Positions 29,040-40,446 of a stretch of 64,000 nucleotides of DNA are shown here, piece by piece. The position numbers and the translations under genes are program-made. The DNA comes from Cheilinus undulatus (lineage: Eukaryota; Chordata; Actinopteri; Labriformes; Labridae): assembly GCF_018320785.1 (NCBI RefSeq), contig NC_054878.1:45379429-45443428 (forward strand), written 5' to 3'. Numbering within the stretch: the stretch's first letter is position 1; each line of letters begins with the position of its first letter. The notes beneath the pieces were generated by a model, which searched no databases, was not told the origin of the DNA, and was given only the letters and a program-made list of their open reading frames with translations.

Positions 29040-29335
29040 TTAGTTGGCTGTGGGGACGAGCACGCCGACAGGAAGTGTGGGGCCTCTGTTTTGGCCCTTT
29101 GGCAGAGCCACTTTGTTGAGGTCTCGGGTTTCGGCGGGCCATGATGTTGCCCTCTTGGTGGTCATGTGCCGTCGGGCATGTTTGGTCAAGTGGTCGCTGC
29201 GCATGAAGCGGCGGTCACATACGTTGCAGACAAATTTCTTTTCGCCTGTATGCGTCCGGCGGTGGCGGGAAAGTTCGTCAGAGCGGGCAAACTTTTTGTC
29301 ACAGCCCTCCCAGTGGCAGCTGAACGGCTTCTCAC
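29040..29335 (-). CDS. klf11: klf11 last exon: zinc fingers 2 and 3
   Basis: A 296-nt exon with a CTGCAG acceptor. Its first bases finish the Gly of the inter-finger linker. It encodes [20 protein letters not shown] and [18 protein letters not shown], then a 41-residue tail ending VGVLVPTAN and TAA. RSDEL and RSDHL are the DNA-reading helices shared by the Sp/KLF family. Confidence 0.96.
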
Positions 29336-32300
29336 CTGCAGAAGACGACGAAGAGGCAAAAGAAAAAGAAAAAGAGAAAGAGGCTGTTAGCGTGGAAGAA
29401 ACAGGTATATGTAACAGTTGAACCAGAAATTTTAATACTTTCTTTATGCTTCTTTTGTTAAGTATGGAAGCCCAAGAAGGTCACAAATTAACAGGTTTTA
29501 TTTTACTTAGAAACCTCCAGAAAAAACATTATTTTCCCATGATGACAAGGTGATTTCAGTTGTAAGAGATAGAGTTGAGATCTTGTGAAAACAACCAACT
29601 GTCTCCTCACAGTATGGATTTATGTCTATTCAAGGCCACCGTAGCCAAGTACAATGTGAAACAGAATTGAGGTGTTCTGTTCCCTACCTGTATGTGTGCG
29701 CAGGTGAGCCTTCAGGTGCGAGCTCTTGAAGTAGGTCTTCTTGCAGCCGGGGAAGTTGCAGACGTAGTTTCGTCGGCGGGAGAAATCGGCCTGTGAGGTG
29801 CCGCCACTCGCTCCAGTTGGCATGTAAACGGGAGCAGGGGCCAGGGGGAGGAGCTTGGTGTTGCCCAGGGTCATGACAGTCTGTGCACCTTGCGTCGCCT
29901 GGGAGACCTGTGGCTGGTTAACCACGAACATGACGGTGCCCTGCGGAACGGCAGAGCCAACCAGCAGCGGCTGAGCGAAGCTGGAAGGAGACTGAGGCAG
30001 GATGGGCTTGGGCCCGCCCTGAGTCTGCACCTGAACCGGAGCCTGGACGAAGGCGGAGATCATCCCCGTCCGACTGCTCACTGGGAACACCTGGCAAAGA
30101 ACCGGGGACGAGGAGACAGGAGAGGAAGACGGCGGGGAGGAGTGAGGAGGCGTTGCCGACGGGGGGAGAGAGGACGGGCTGGCAGGAGACAGAGGAGGCC
30201 TGTCCTTCTCCTCTGGAAGTGTATGTGGAGCCCCTACTGTGGAGGTTTCTGTGGGCGGGGAGGTGCACGGAGGAGGAGGAAGAGGAGGAGCACTGAGGCG
30301 GTCAGCGGTGTGACGGATGACGCTGGTGGCCATCGCTCTACTGGGCGGAGCCACACAGGTCAACTCTGTGTGAGGAGCTGGAGTCTCTGAGGTGAAGGAG
30401 GAGGGAGGAGTAACGCAGGTGTGAGGATTACTGATGATGGCGGGGTTGGGTGTGGCTGGGAGTGGTCTGGAGGTGGTGGTGAGGACCGCTGTGGTGGAGG
30501 CCTCGGCGAAGCTTGGACTGTGAGGAGGAGTCATACACTACAAGAAATCAGAAGAATAACAAAGTTTAACCTTTTGAATCAATTAGTGTTTTATGATGAT
30601 TCTCTAACTTTTACAGTGTATGTGTATGTGGCAGAATGTTGGGACTCTCAGTGAGATCAAAGTTAATGTCTCCTGGAGAACTGTGCAGCCATAATGGGCA
30701 GGACTGACATGACCGGTCAACTCAGTACCATTTTCCTGTTGGTTCATCACAAATCCAAGAGCGTGCGTAGAGAAAGTTTTGTACACGCTCAGAGCAAGTT
30801 TCATATGTGCAAAATCTTGAGTCATTTACTATTCAAGGTCAAGGTTTCTTTAATGTCTTACCAGCGAGGACAGAGCGATCAGGTCTTTGGGAGTGTCACC
30901 GCCCTCTGAGTGGAGATGGATGGAGTCACAGGAGTCAGAGGTTGGGGTGAGTGGGCGAGGCTTGTGCAATCTTTGACCCCAGAAGCTCATGCTGACAAGC
31001 GCCTCTGCAGCCTCTAGGTCATGATACTCAATGCACTGCTTCAGCTCCATCGTCGAGACCGGCAGGCCGTCTGTACGGTCCACCTGACAAAGACAAGAAC
31101 AAGACTCACTGAGTATATATCAATCAATCAAATGTGATTTATACAAAAGCATTTTAAAGAAGACACAAAAATATCTGGTAATGTCATGAAAACCAGGAAA
31201 ATTCTCATTTGAAATGTCATAAACTTGTTCTCTCCTCAATTTGGGACACCAAATGTGTCCTTTAGGTGTCTTTTCAGTAGTTTATGGACCAGGCAGAAGA
31301 CAGCATGGATCTACATTAGGATCCAAAATGTGTCTCAGACTATATGGCTTACAAGATGAAAGTTTGGCTGGATTATTACAATTCATGCAGTCGCCACAAT
31401 AAATGTATTTTCACTTTAACCACACCCAAGTGTCATTTCCATAGGGATCCCAAATGTGCTTGTTGGATTCCCTGGTTATTCAATCAATTATTCAAAAGTC
31501 AAAAAGAGTAGTTGGATGGAAAAGTTTCTTCTTCTTCTTCTTCTTCTATTTTTTTACACAAATATGCATTGGGATGCCAAATGGTACATTCAGATGGGCA
31601 CCACAGAAAGACATGTTTTTTTTATTCCCTTATGCAAAAATGGCTGCAAAAGTCAACCATGTTTTCAGCATTCAATTAATATGTGCAGGGATCCCAAATG
31701 GTACCTTCTGATTGGCTGAATAAAAAAATATATGTTTTCTGTAATAAACATTAAAGGGATCCCAAATGGAGCTTGCTGTGTTCCCTGATGATTTAGATAA
31801 AAATTGTAAAGTTTAAAAACTGGTGATGAGACAGCAGCGTGCCTTGTACATTTTGTTACAGCCATAGATACAGAAAGGGATCCCAAATGGCACATTTAGA
31901 CTGGCTCCAAAGACATAAAACTATTCTTTCTGTGAAAGCAAATCTGATTTTTTTTTCATTTCTAAAGAAAACTGGTCTGGACTTGTCAGTTTTCTTCAAC
32001 AACTGTACATTAGTAAGGATGCCAAATGGGTTTCACCAAGTTCCTTGATGATCAACCAATTACAAAGTCACAAAAGTTAAGGAGTCAGCTAAATGTCTTC
32101 CTTTCATAACTACAGGTTAAAGGAGTTTCTTGTGTTCCTGGGGATTAAGTTGATGATTTGGAAGTCAAAAAGCAGGTGGTAGGACAATATAGATAAACTT
32201 GGTAGGGATCCCAAATGGCACATTTAAACTGGCTCAATACAAAACATTCTTTTTTGAGATAAAAAAAAATCTTAAAAGTTCTTTCATTATTAAAGAAAAG

Positions 32301-35300
32301 TTGTTATGAATTGTCAGATATCTTTGACAACTTTATTGTAATAAGGATGCAAAATGGTTTCAAGTTCCTTGAATAGAGAATCAATTAGCCACAAAGTCAT
32401 AAATGTTAAGGAAACAGCAAAGTGTCTTTTTCCTTTATTTTATCAATATGTACCGGGATCCCAAATGGTAAATCGGGATTGGCTAAATAGAAAAAAAAAA
32501 ATTTCTTTCTGTGCTAAGCATTAAAAGGGATACCTGATGGAGTTTGCTGTGTCAGTTGATGATTTGGAAGTCAAAAAGCAGGTGGTAAAACAGTACTGAT
32601 AAATAAAGATAGGGATCCCAAATTACACATTTAAACTGGGTCTATAGAAACAAAACTCTTCTTTCTTTAATATAAAATCTGCAAAAGTTCTGGCATTTTT
32701 TATATAGGCAAAATTTGTATTGAATCGTCAGCCTTGACAACTTTATATGTAAGGATGCCAAATGGGTTACGCCAAGTTTCTGGAATAGCAATTGATTAGA
32801 AAGTTAAAAAAAGTTCAGGAGACAGCAAAGTGTCTTCTTCCTTTAGAACTGCAAGCAAATGTAGGGATCCCAAATGGTATGATGATTTTGGCTCAAAACA
32901 AAATGTAATTTTCTTTCTCTGGTTGGGAAAAAAAACATTAAAAACTGTTTGACTTTTAGCAGGGATTCAAAATGTTTGTTCTGTTATTCGTCTTCTACTT
33001 TTGGAAACAAAAAAAAATACCACTCGATGTTATTTCCAATGATGTCATTGTTTCCCTGCTTCATGCTGTCTCTTGAGTAGTGCCTCCACATAAAGAATAA
33101 ATAAATGAAATAAAATATAAAAAAGAAAGCAGAGAGTAAAATTTCCCTGTGCATAGTTAATGAGTCAGTGGGAGGTGACAGGGGGACAAAGGGTTCTTGG
33201 CTAAGTTGGCTGGCATCTGGCAAATGCTCAGCTGCACATACAGGAAGAGTAGAGGGAGGGCGAGCGAGGGGCGAGAGACCTAGATAAATAGATACAGAGA
33301 GAGCACACAAGAGAAGGAGAGAGACCGGGGCCCCACTGCAGCGGGTACACCCAGCCGATGGGGAACCTCCCCTGCACCCAGAATAGATGACGGGAGGTGG
33401 CGTGCCAGATATTACACCCCCCTAAACTTAAAAAAAAAAAAAAAAAAAGGACATAAATAAGCCCCGCCCCTTCTCCTCCTCCCATATTAGCATGCACCGG
33501 CTCGCCCCATAGAGAGAGAGGGAGAAAGAGAGAGACCGAGGAAGCTTCAAACAGGAAGTATAGTTGGACAAAACAAAGTCAATCTGTTGCAACACACACA
33601 CGCACAAGTACCCTTCTCTGGCGCTGCAATTTCCCACGCATAAGATCACTCAAACACATCACAAAGCAACACATAATGAGATCACAGCAGCAGGAAACAA
33701 TGCAGAGATCATCACTTACATTAACGTCACTGTGGCTCTGCTATTTCAATTATTAATAAAACATTTATTAACTGACAGCAAAAAAATCCTCCACGATTAG
33801 ATCAACAAAACAGAATTATTAATTAAACCTGACACCCTTGTCCCCACCTTTTCTTATTGTTTAGTTTGCTGGGGTTTTTTGCTCGGTTGTGGTGTTGTCA
33901 TGCTGTTCCTCTGCTGCCTCTTTGTTGGGCTCTGCTGCTGATGTTAGGTGCAGCTTTGGGAGCTTCAGCACGTTTTATCGATCGAACAAAGACTAGAAAT
34001 TAATCGATTATATTACAATTTTGACTCTGACAATAAATAAGCAGCAATTTTAAAGCTTGGCTGGGGAGGAAGGTGCCTAATCTGCTAAACAGCTGCATAT
34101 CTTTATTTTAGTTATTCATGGTGCCAATAAAATATCATGACTAGAATTCTGTTCTACAGGTTTATAAATAAATACATCTTATTAGTTCATTTGAATAAGC
34201 TCTGTATTTTCTGTAGGGATGCAGAATATAGGATTTTTATGACATCTGGCATTTACATGGTTCTCCTTAAAACACCTCATCTATGCTGCCAATATGGATG
34301 ATCAATATATTGGCAGAAATTTTCATACCTGCCAATACTGACAATTAACTCTAACTTTGCCAAAGCCAGAATTAGGCAGATAATATCATGCATCTCTAAT
34401 TTTAAGCAGCAATTATTAAATTTTAATTCAATCATGAATTGGTAATCTACCAGTTCTTCTTGTTTTAAGACATTTTAGCAACAATTATTGACTTTGTGGG
34501 AAATGCATTGGCAATTTACCAATTTTTTACACTTTAAAATACATTTTGACGACAAATGTTGACCTTTTTAGGTAACAGATTGGCAATCCACCAATTCTTC
34601 TTTTGGACACACATTTTTTGTCACAGTTACAGACTTGTGTTTCGGAAGAATATTGATAATCAATCATTTTTCTTAAATTTTCAGACATTTTAGGTAATGA
34701 TTCCAGATTATATCTGATAATAAATTGGTATTTAACAAATTGTTCTTTGTTTCTGACATTTCTGGCAATCATTTTTGGTCATTTGCAGGCAATCAACCAA
34801 CTCTTCTTGTATATAAAAATATTTTAGCAGCAATTACTGGCTTACTTGGTTATAAATTGGCATTTAAACAAATTTTCATGCATTTTAAGACATTCTTAGC
34901 AAAAATTAACAATTATTTCTAATAATAAGTCAGTAATTAACCTATTCTTCTTTATGTCACACATTTTTTCGACAATTTTTAATGTTTTCTGATAATATAC
35001 AGATAATTAACTAATTCTTCTTGTATTGAAAAACGTTTTTTGCAGTAGTTATTGACTGACTTGATGACGAATTACAATTCAATTATTTTTTCTTTACATT
35101 TTCAGGCATTGAAGGCATCAATTCATGTTTATTTCTGATAATGAATAGGTATTAAACCAATTCTTCTTTGTGTCAGACATTTTTAATGACAACTTTTAGA
35201 AATTTGTTGGTGATCTACAGGTAACTAACCAATTACTCTGATTTATAAAAACATTTTATCAGCATTTATTGGCGAACTTGGTAGTGCATTACAATTCCAC

Positions 35301-36223
35301 GTCTTTTTTCCTTACAATTTTTGATATTTAAGCAACAATTCAAGACATTGTCTGGGTAACAAGTTATATAAGAATCAAATCTTTGTTTCAGAAGAATTTA
35401 ACAACAATTTCCGACTCAGGTTCGGGAAATAAATAGGCAATTTATCAAACCATACTGTTTTTCCAACACATTTTAACAGCAGCTTCCTACTTTTTTGATC
35501 AAACAGAGAAAATAAACCAATTTCGTTTATTCTCCGACATCTTATCAACAATTATTCGCTTCTCTGTGGTATGTATCTGCAACAAATTCAACATGTAAGG
35601 CAGTACTTAACGGATATGAGCATGCTTTTGCTTTATTTGTTCGTATCTAACGTTTTGAGAGAACACTGACCTACTGTATCACCTTATTTCTATCTGTATC
35701 CTCATTTGACACTGAGCAGACTTTATTATTTAGCAGTGTGATAAACTACAGAGTGAAAAACCATCAGGTTACGAGCTTGGGATACGATCAAACCCATACT
35801 GCACTCCTCTGCACATCCAGAAATCATCTAACAACACAGCAAATCAGGTAAAAACGTGTTCTTTTCAAAATAAAACGTGCAGCAAACATGCAGCAAACAT
35901 GCAGGTCTTTGTGGGCATCTTTAAAGTTTATGATAGAGCGATGCGCTGCAGTGATGAAACTGTTTTGAACACAGATCGAGAGACAGTATGACCTCAAATA
36001 AACCAGCAGACAGCGCTAAAATAAGACAAAAACAGCTCCCACTACCTCACCTGAACCCTGCCGCGAAGCCTCGGCAGCTCACCTGGCAGCAGCACAGCGT
36101 TGTTATGAAGCTGCAGGTAAAATTGATCACTCCTAACAAAACTAAGAACAACTTTACAAGAGAAAAGCAGCCGTTAAACGGGCACTTTAACGAAGGCAGC
36201 GGACTCACCGTGAGGCTGAGCAT
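29040..36223 (-). CDS. klf11: Krueppel-like factor 11 (complete, 4 coding exons, about 460 aa)
   Basis: A nuclear zinc-finger protein of the KLF10/KLF11 (TIEG) group, which binds GC/CACCC boxes and represses via Sin3A. Exons 36223-36209, 31083-30862, 30537-29688 and 29335-29040 join in frame. [11 protein letters not shown] (28-38) matches the Sin3-interaction helix. [13 protein letters not shown] and CMTPPHSP follow, then a Pro/Ser-rich central region with the KLF11 motif TSVIRHT (150-156). Three C2H2 fingers are complete: C339/C344/H357/H361, C369/C374/H387/H391 and C399/C402/H415/H419. The tail ends VPTAN. TSVIRHT and the position near rrm2 favour klf11 over klf10. The protein is shorter than human KLF11 (512 aa), mainly in the central region. 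Confidence 0.95.
29688..30537 (-). CDS. klf11: klf11 large exon: regulatory region and zinc finger 1
   Basis: An 850-nt exon with a TTGTAG acceptor and a GTAGGG donor. It starts CMTPPHSP, runs through a Pro/Ser/Thr-rich stretch with TSVIRHT, and ends with finger 1 ([20 protein letters not shown]). KLF10 and KLF11 repression regions map to the corresponding part of their family members. Confidence 0.95.
30862..31083 (-). CDS. klf11: klf11 exon 2: Sin3-interaction helix
   Basis: A 222-nt phase-0 exon, [17 protein letters not shown] to DLIALSSL, with a TTGTCAG acceptor and a GTAAGA donor. It holds the [11 protein letters not shown] helix and [10 protein letters not shown]. An internal ATG (residue 17, MELKQC) could serve as an alternative start. 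Confidence 0.93.
31440..32975. repeat. klf11 intron array with higher-order structure (GGGATCCCAAATGG)
   Basis: At least thirteen copies of a GGGATCCCAAATGG / AGGATGCCAAATGGG block, for example at 31444, 31570, 31688, 31755, 31877, 32015, 32205, 32344, 32457, 32527, 32612, 32753 and 32864. Four block types recur in the same order; equivalent blocks at 32205/32612, 32344/32753 and 32457/32864 are about 407 bp apart. The array is in the first klf11 intron. Confidence 0.85.
33270..33535. other. Low-complexity purine-rich intron segment
   Basis: GAGAGA and AGGAGAGAGA stretches, a run of 18 A at about 33430-33447 and a CCCCGCCCC block. No exon is supported. Confidence 0.5.
34190..35580. repeat. 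klf11 intron array of about 70-bp units
   Basis: About sixteen degenerate copies keyed on AACCAATTCTTCTTT, near 34456, 34520, 34594, 34663, 34733, 34797, 34866, 34941, 35011, 35083, 35157, 35228 and on to about 35515. Between them recurs GACATTTTAGCAACAATTAT-type sequence. In the first klf11 intron, 1.2 kb from the previous array. Confidence 0.8.
36209..36223 (-). CDS. klf11: klf11 exon 1 (MLSLT; longer in-frame start possible)
   Basis: ATG CTC AGC CTC ACG followed by a GTGAGT donor, phase 0, joining to VDRTDG. It lies at the edge of a GC-rich, CCAAT-containing segment, as a first exon would. An in-frame ATG at 36287-36289 would add 22 residues (starting MTAHTPAAVFAF), which do not resemble a KLF N-terminus. 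I prefer the shorter start, but exon 1 rests on splice signal and context. Confidence 0.6.
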
Positions 36224-36289
36224 GAGGAAGAAGAGTTGAAATGTGCGGGAGAGAAACGCAAAGACAGCAGCGGGAGTGTGAGCAGTCAA

Positions 36290-36337
36290 TAATCAGCGCT
36301 GAGCCTCTGCCAGCAGACTGCTTCAGCTGAGTGGAGC

Positions 36338-36376
<39 letters not shown>

Positions 36377-36690
36377 AAAAAAAAACACAGAAACAAAATT
36401 CAGAGCAGTCTGGCGGGTGGTAACACGCAGCCAATCACAGCCATAGGTGTAGCGAACTCCCGCCAATCAAACGCGAGGCGGTGCGTGATCAGTACGTGGC
36501 CGCGATTTGATTGGTTCGACGCGGGGTGCGTGGCTGTCGGGGGGCGTGGCCGTGGAGTCAGCGGTGTCAGAGTAAACCCGGTGAACCCGGCCGCGCGCTC
36601 GATCTGGGGGAAAGGTTGGGAAGCAGACAGGCGCGAGGCGGGACCGCGACACTCGCGAGGACGCGCGCCAGAGGCAGCGTGGAGGTAACA
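36290..36690 (-). promoter_or_regulatory. klf11 promoter / CpG-rich region
   Basis: CpG-dense sequence upstream of klf11 exon 1, with CCAAT at 36431-36435 and 36463-36467, an inverted CCAAT at 36510-36514 and GGGGGCGTGG near 36540. A run of 34 A (36339-36372) separates exon 1 from the CCAAT cluster. The open frames on both strands here are GC-driven and match nothing I know. Confidence 0.6.
36339..36372. repeat. A34 homopolymer upstream of klf11
   Basis: Thirty-four consecutive A on the plus strand (T on the klf11 coding strand), about 115 bp upstream of exon 1. Confidence 0.95.
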
Positions 36691-36699
36691 ACTGCAGTT

Positions 36700-37620
36700 A
36701 CAATACTATACAGTACGTTATTAAAAAAGAGATTTGGTATTTAAAAAAACGGGATATCAAACGTGAATCCTTTTTAATGTCTGATGGATATTCATTGAAA
36801 ACAGCTGGGTACATGCTATAATGCTAATAAATGATTTCAAGTTACATAAACATGAACTTTACAGAGTTTTGTCAAACATTGGCTGAATCTTACTGTTTCA
36901 AAGCATCCAATGGCAGTATTTATGTTCAATGTTGTACATGATCGCATTACAACAAAATAAGTAAGGTACTAATAGCATCTTGATGTGATTTTGTAAGATT
37001 TTTGTGTTTATTTTATGAGCACAACTTAAATTGATGCTTTTGATGTAGTTTCATTGTTTTCTCTTAAAGAGTTTTTCATATTGCATAACTCTGTACTAAA
37101 TAATAATTCATCCAGGTACACTCATGTTACATATTTACCCATTTAATTACAAAATGTATAGAAATTTTTACTTGGCAGAGAAGGCTCTGCTCAAAATATG
37201 CTCCTTGCGTTAGTCAAGCAGAATGCTTTGACTTTCCAGGATAGAAACCCCCATATGGATAAATACATTTATGAAAATTTGTATTAATACAGTAAAATTC
37301 GTTCAAGAGCAATTAATCTATAGTGGCATGAATCAGAATATGAGGGTGCAACAAGCTTTATGCTACAAAGGAGGAGGCTGGGGTGGAGGAGGTTAAGCTT
37401 TGCCAGCAGCAGCATGGTGCATAAGCATCAATGCAAGAAGGGAATAGAGAGAAGTACGTCATATTTAAAAACACCACTGTGTTGAGAGAAAGCTATGGAA
37501 GCTGGGAGGCGAATAACTGGGATCATGTAGCCATCAGCTGATCACGGCTGGGCGTATGACTACGGCATCGTGCATGAGCTAACACTGAGCTTCATATATT
37601 TTAAGTGTGCGACGTGTGTT
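36700..37620. other. Upstream of klf11, no gene recognised
   Basis: AT-rich sequence with no long open frame or recognised repeat. Confidence 0.35.
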
Positions 37621-37635
37621 CACACTGAAAAAATA

Positions 37636-37675
37636 AGATAATACTTTATTGATCCCCCAGAGGGGAAATTCTGGA
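37636..37675. repeat. Teleost dispersed repeat tag (TTTATTGATCCCC..GGGGAAATTC)
   Basis: ATACTTTATTGATCCCCCAG followed by AGGGGAAATTCTGG is a very common short repeat tail in teleost genomes. Only the tail is recognisable here. Confidence 0.65.
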
Positions 37676-37679
37676 AAAG

Positions 37680-39875
37680 TATACTCAAATGCAGAATTCT
37701 AATGGTGTGCTTAAAACTGTCCAACAATTAAGAGTCGAACGATGGACACCTCACCCTAAATAAATTCCACAATGGTGACATAGTGGGCTGTTACTGTTAT
37801 CATGGTAGCACGCTAGCTAACGTAAGCATCCACAAACTAGCAGCAACAGCATACTTCATTTAAAAAAAAGGGCACCTGAGGCAAAATAAGTTTGTTTTCT
37901 GTACGGGAATAATGTTAAAATAAAATGCAAGTGACACAGATGTAATAGTCAGCAACTTGCTATTGAAAAAGAAGTAGAAGAAGACAGGTGGTTAAACTGT
38001 CACTACTTCCTGTTTGTGCAAAACGACAGTTGTGATTTGGGACAATAACCTGGTGTGTTTAAGTACTCTGTACTGCATTAAAGTGTACTTTAATACAGTT
38101 TATTATCAGAAGTATTGTTCAAACACATTATATGTAACAAATTATGCTAATCTTTAATTTGACGATTGGAAAAATTACGTTGCTCATCTATTTCTTAAGA
38201 CATGTGCGTGGGAGGGCAACATATTTGACAAAGAAACAAAGGAAACACCTACAAATTGAAAGTTATGTATTTGAAATGTTTAGGTACTAAGGTCTGGTGC
38301 CTAAAAGGTCTAGTGCTTTCAAAAACTGAAAGCAACAAAAATCAAACAAAAACTCAAAATAGTTATAAAAATATAGGCTGATGTTTTCCCACAGTAATAA
38401 TATTGTAACTGTACAAATATGTGGAAGCCTTTTAAGAACATGAATTAAATTATTCTAAGCTACATTGACATTTTTTTTTTTTTTTTGGCTTTGCAATCAG
38501 TCGTCACGTGCATGCTCAGATTCTCTTTCTTCTCTCATCGTACCTGAGCATGATTGCCTCCCTCCCCTTGCTGGTCTGCTTTCACGTTGATCCGTGCATT
38601 TTTTGTCCGATTCAGCTGCTGCCAGGATGTGTGTACCCCAACAACAATTCTCTTCTTTCTTCCACACCTACTGTGCAGCTCAGTGGATGAAATGAACCCG
38701 TGCTGCGATGCTACATTTTGAAGATACAGGAGGCTATTAAAAACTGACTTTATGAATGTACTTGCTGACCAATACTCCGTACTTGAGCACCGTTGCTTCA
38801 CAACTTTAGCGTCCTGTGCTCGAGTGTACATGAGTAGTGCCTGAGACCACTTCTACAATTGGACTGGGGCTGAGTACACTGATCAAACGGAACCGGACTT
38901 TTGTGTCAAGTCTACTCAGATCCAATCCCTGATGTGAAACAGCCCTACAGAACAGAAAAAGGTTTGCACTGCAGAACCTGTTGTCAAACCTTTCCATTTT
39001 TAGGCATCCAAACCAGTTCATAGAGCAGCATGCAAGGACCACGCAAAAAGAAAAAAAAAAAAAAAACATGAAAATACAATTAAAAATCTATTTATTTGAG
39101 AAAAAAATCTAGATATCTAGAGTTTGAAAGTCAGACATTTACAAGGAAGAAACCTAGACATTTTCAAGTTGAAAAAGTTGTAAATTTATTGGAAATGAAA
39201 TTTAAATATTTGAGAATATAAAATAGACAGTTGTGTAAACAAAAATAACAGACGAGTCTGTTTTCCTTACACAAGTGCTGCAATCAGGAGTCTTTTCATA
39301 TTAAACTTTTAACAGGGACTGATCAGAAAGAAAAGACTTCTGGTTACATTTCTGTAAACTGGGATTATCCAACTGTTGTTTACAGTTTGGTTTTCGTAAA
39401 TGTACGACTTTTTAAAGTCAGGAATTCAAAGTTTGATCTATCTTCAATTAACGAATTTCTCTGAAAATCTGACTTGTGTTTGGGCTTTTATGCCTTTATT
39501 TGGTGAGGAAGACAGCGGTTAGAGTTTCTTAGCATCATACTTTTACGCTTATGCGTGGCTTTTGCCGTACATACGGACTTTGCCTCTGAACTATCATCCG
39601 TTGCCTTCGTCTTTTGTTCAACGCTATCAAGGCAACCGCTGTAGATGGAATCATAACCGTACCAACACACAACAGAGTTTGATCGTCCAGCTTCCTTGCA
39701 TTGGAGTCTCGCAAGATGAGATTTGGAATTGCAAGGCTAGTGCCCAAAACTCCCTTCAATGGAAACACATTAAAAGCGCAACTGTACTTTAGACAAAATT
39801 AACGAAATATCGCTTTTATTTAGAAAAAAAACTAATGGAAACCCAGTTAGTGATTGTCTTCTGGACTTATGTCAA
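37680..39875. other. Intergenic, no gene recognised
   Basis: Short open frames only. The 39535-39768 minus frame has an Arg-rich patch (NKRRRQRMIVQRQ), but no family can be named. Poly(T) at about 38471-38487 and an A-rich run at about 39050-39066. Confidence 0.35.
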
Positions 39876-39879
39876 GTCA

Positions 39880-40152
39880 GCAGTCTTCCCCATGATTGTG
39901 GTTGTGTGTATTGAACCAGAGAGTGAGAATGCTCAGGAAACCTTTGCTAATTGGACTTTTCCTTAATATTCTAATATTTTGAGATAGTGGGTTTAGATTT
40001 TCATGAGCTGTAAGCCGTAAACACGACAAAAAAAAAGTCTTAAAATATTTCAGTTGGTATGGGATCAAATTACAATTCATAAAAGTTTATTTCTTTGATA
40101 AAATCACAGGAAAAAATGAAATTTTTCCATATTGTTATTTGAGATGCCCCTG
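39880..40152. mobile_element. Solo end of the Tc1-like family found at 22840
   Basis: Shares ACTTTTCC..AATATTCTAATATTT, GAGCTGTAAGCCGTAA and a terminal GAGATGCCCCTG with the element ending at 23832. No transposase remains. Confidence 0.65.
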
Positions 40153-40446
40153 TACCTGTGATGGTTGGTACAGTCTGCAACGTATTAAACATAAAAAAGA
40201 GTAAAACCAGGGAAAAAGATGCAAATGAAACAGGATGCAGAAATTAACAGTCTAATATCTTGAGAGTTATGTGTAACGTAAAATACAAATAGAAATGTGT
40301 ATTCTAGGGCACGGCATCATTCATGATTTATGACACTTTTACCTAGTGGTTATTATATTAAAATCTATATGTTGACATATAGAGGTAGAGGTAAACTGGC
40401 TTTAAGTATGTTGCTTGTGTACATTTTGTGTTTGTTAGTTAAGGGT

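Noticed and set aside
29044-29421. 125-aa plus-strand open frame
   Set aside because: Antisense to the klf11 zinc-finger exon.
29890-30390. 166-aa plus-strand open frame
   Set aside because: It is antisense to the large klf11 exon, Arg/Gly-rich from GC content, and matches no family.
31440-35580. CRISPR-like array
   Set aside because: Units are degenerate with no constant repeats and unique spacers, and the sequence is vertebrate.
39535-39768. Arg-rich minus frame that might be a Harbinger-type protein scrap
   Set aside because: Only a basic patch is similar; no catalytic motif or element ends were found.
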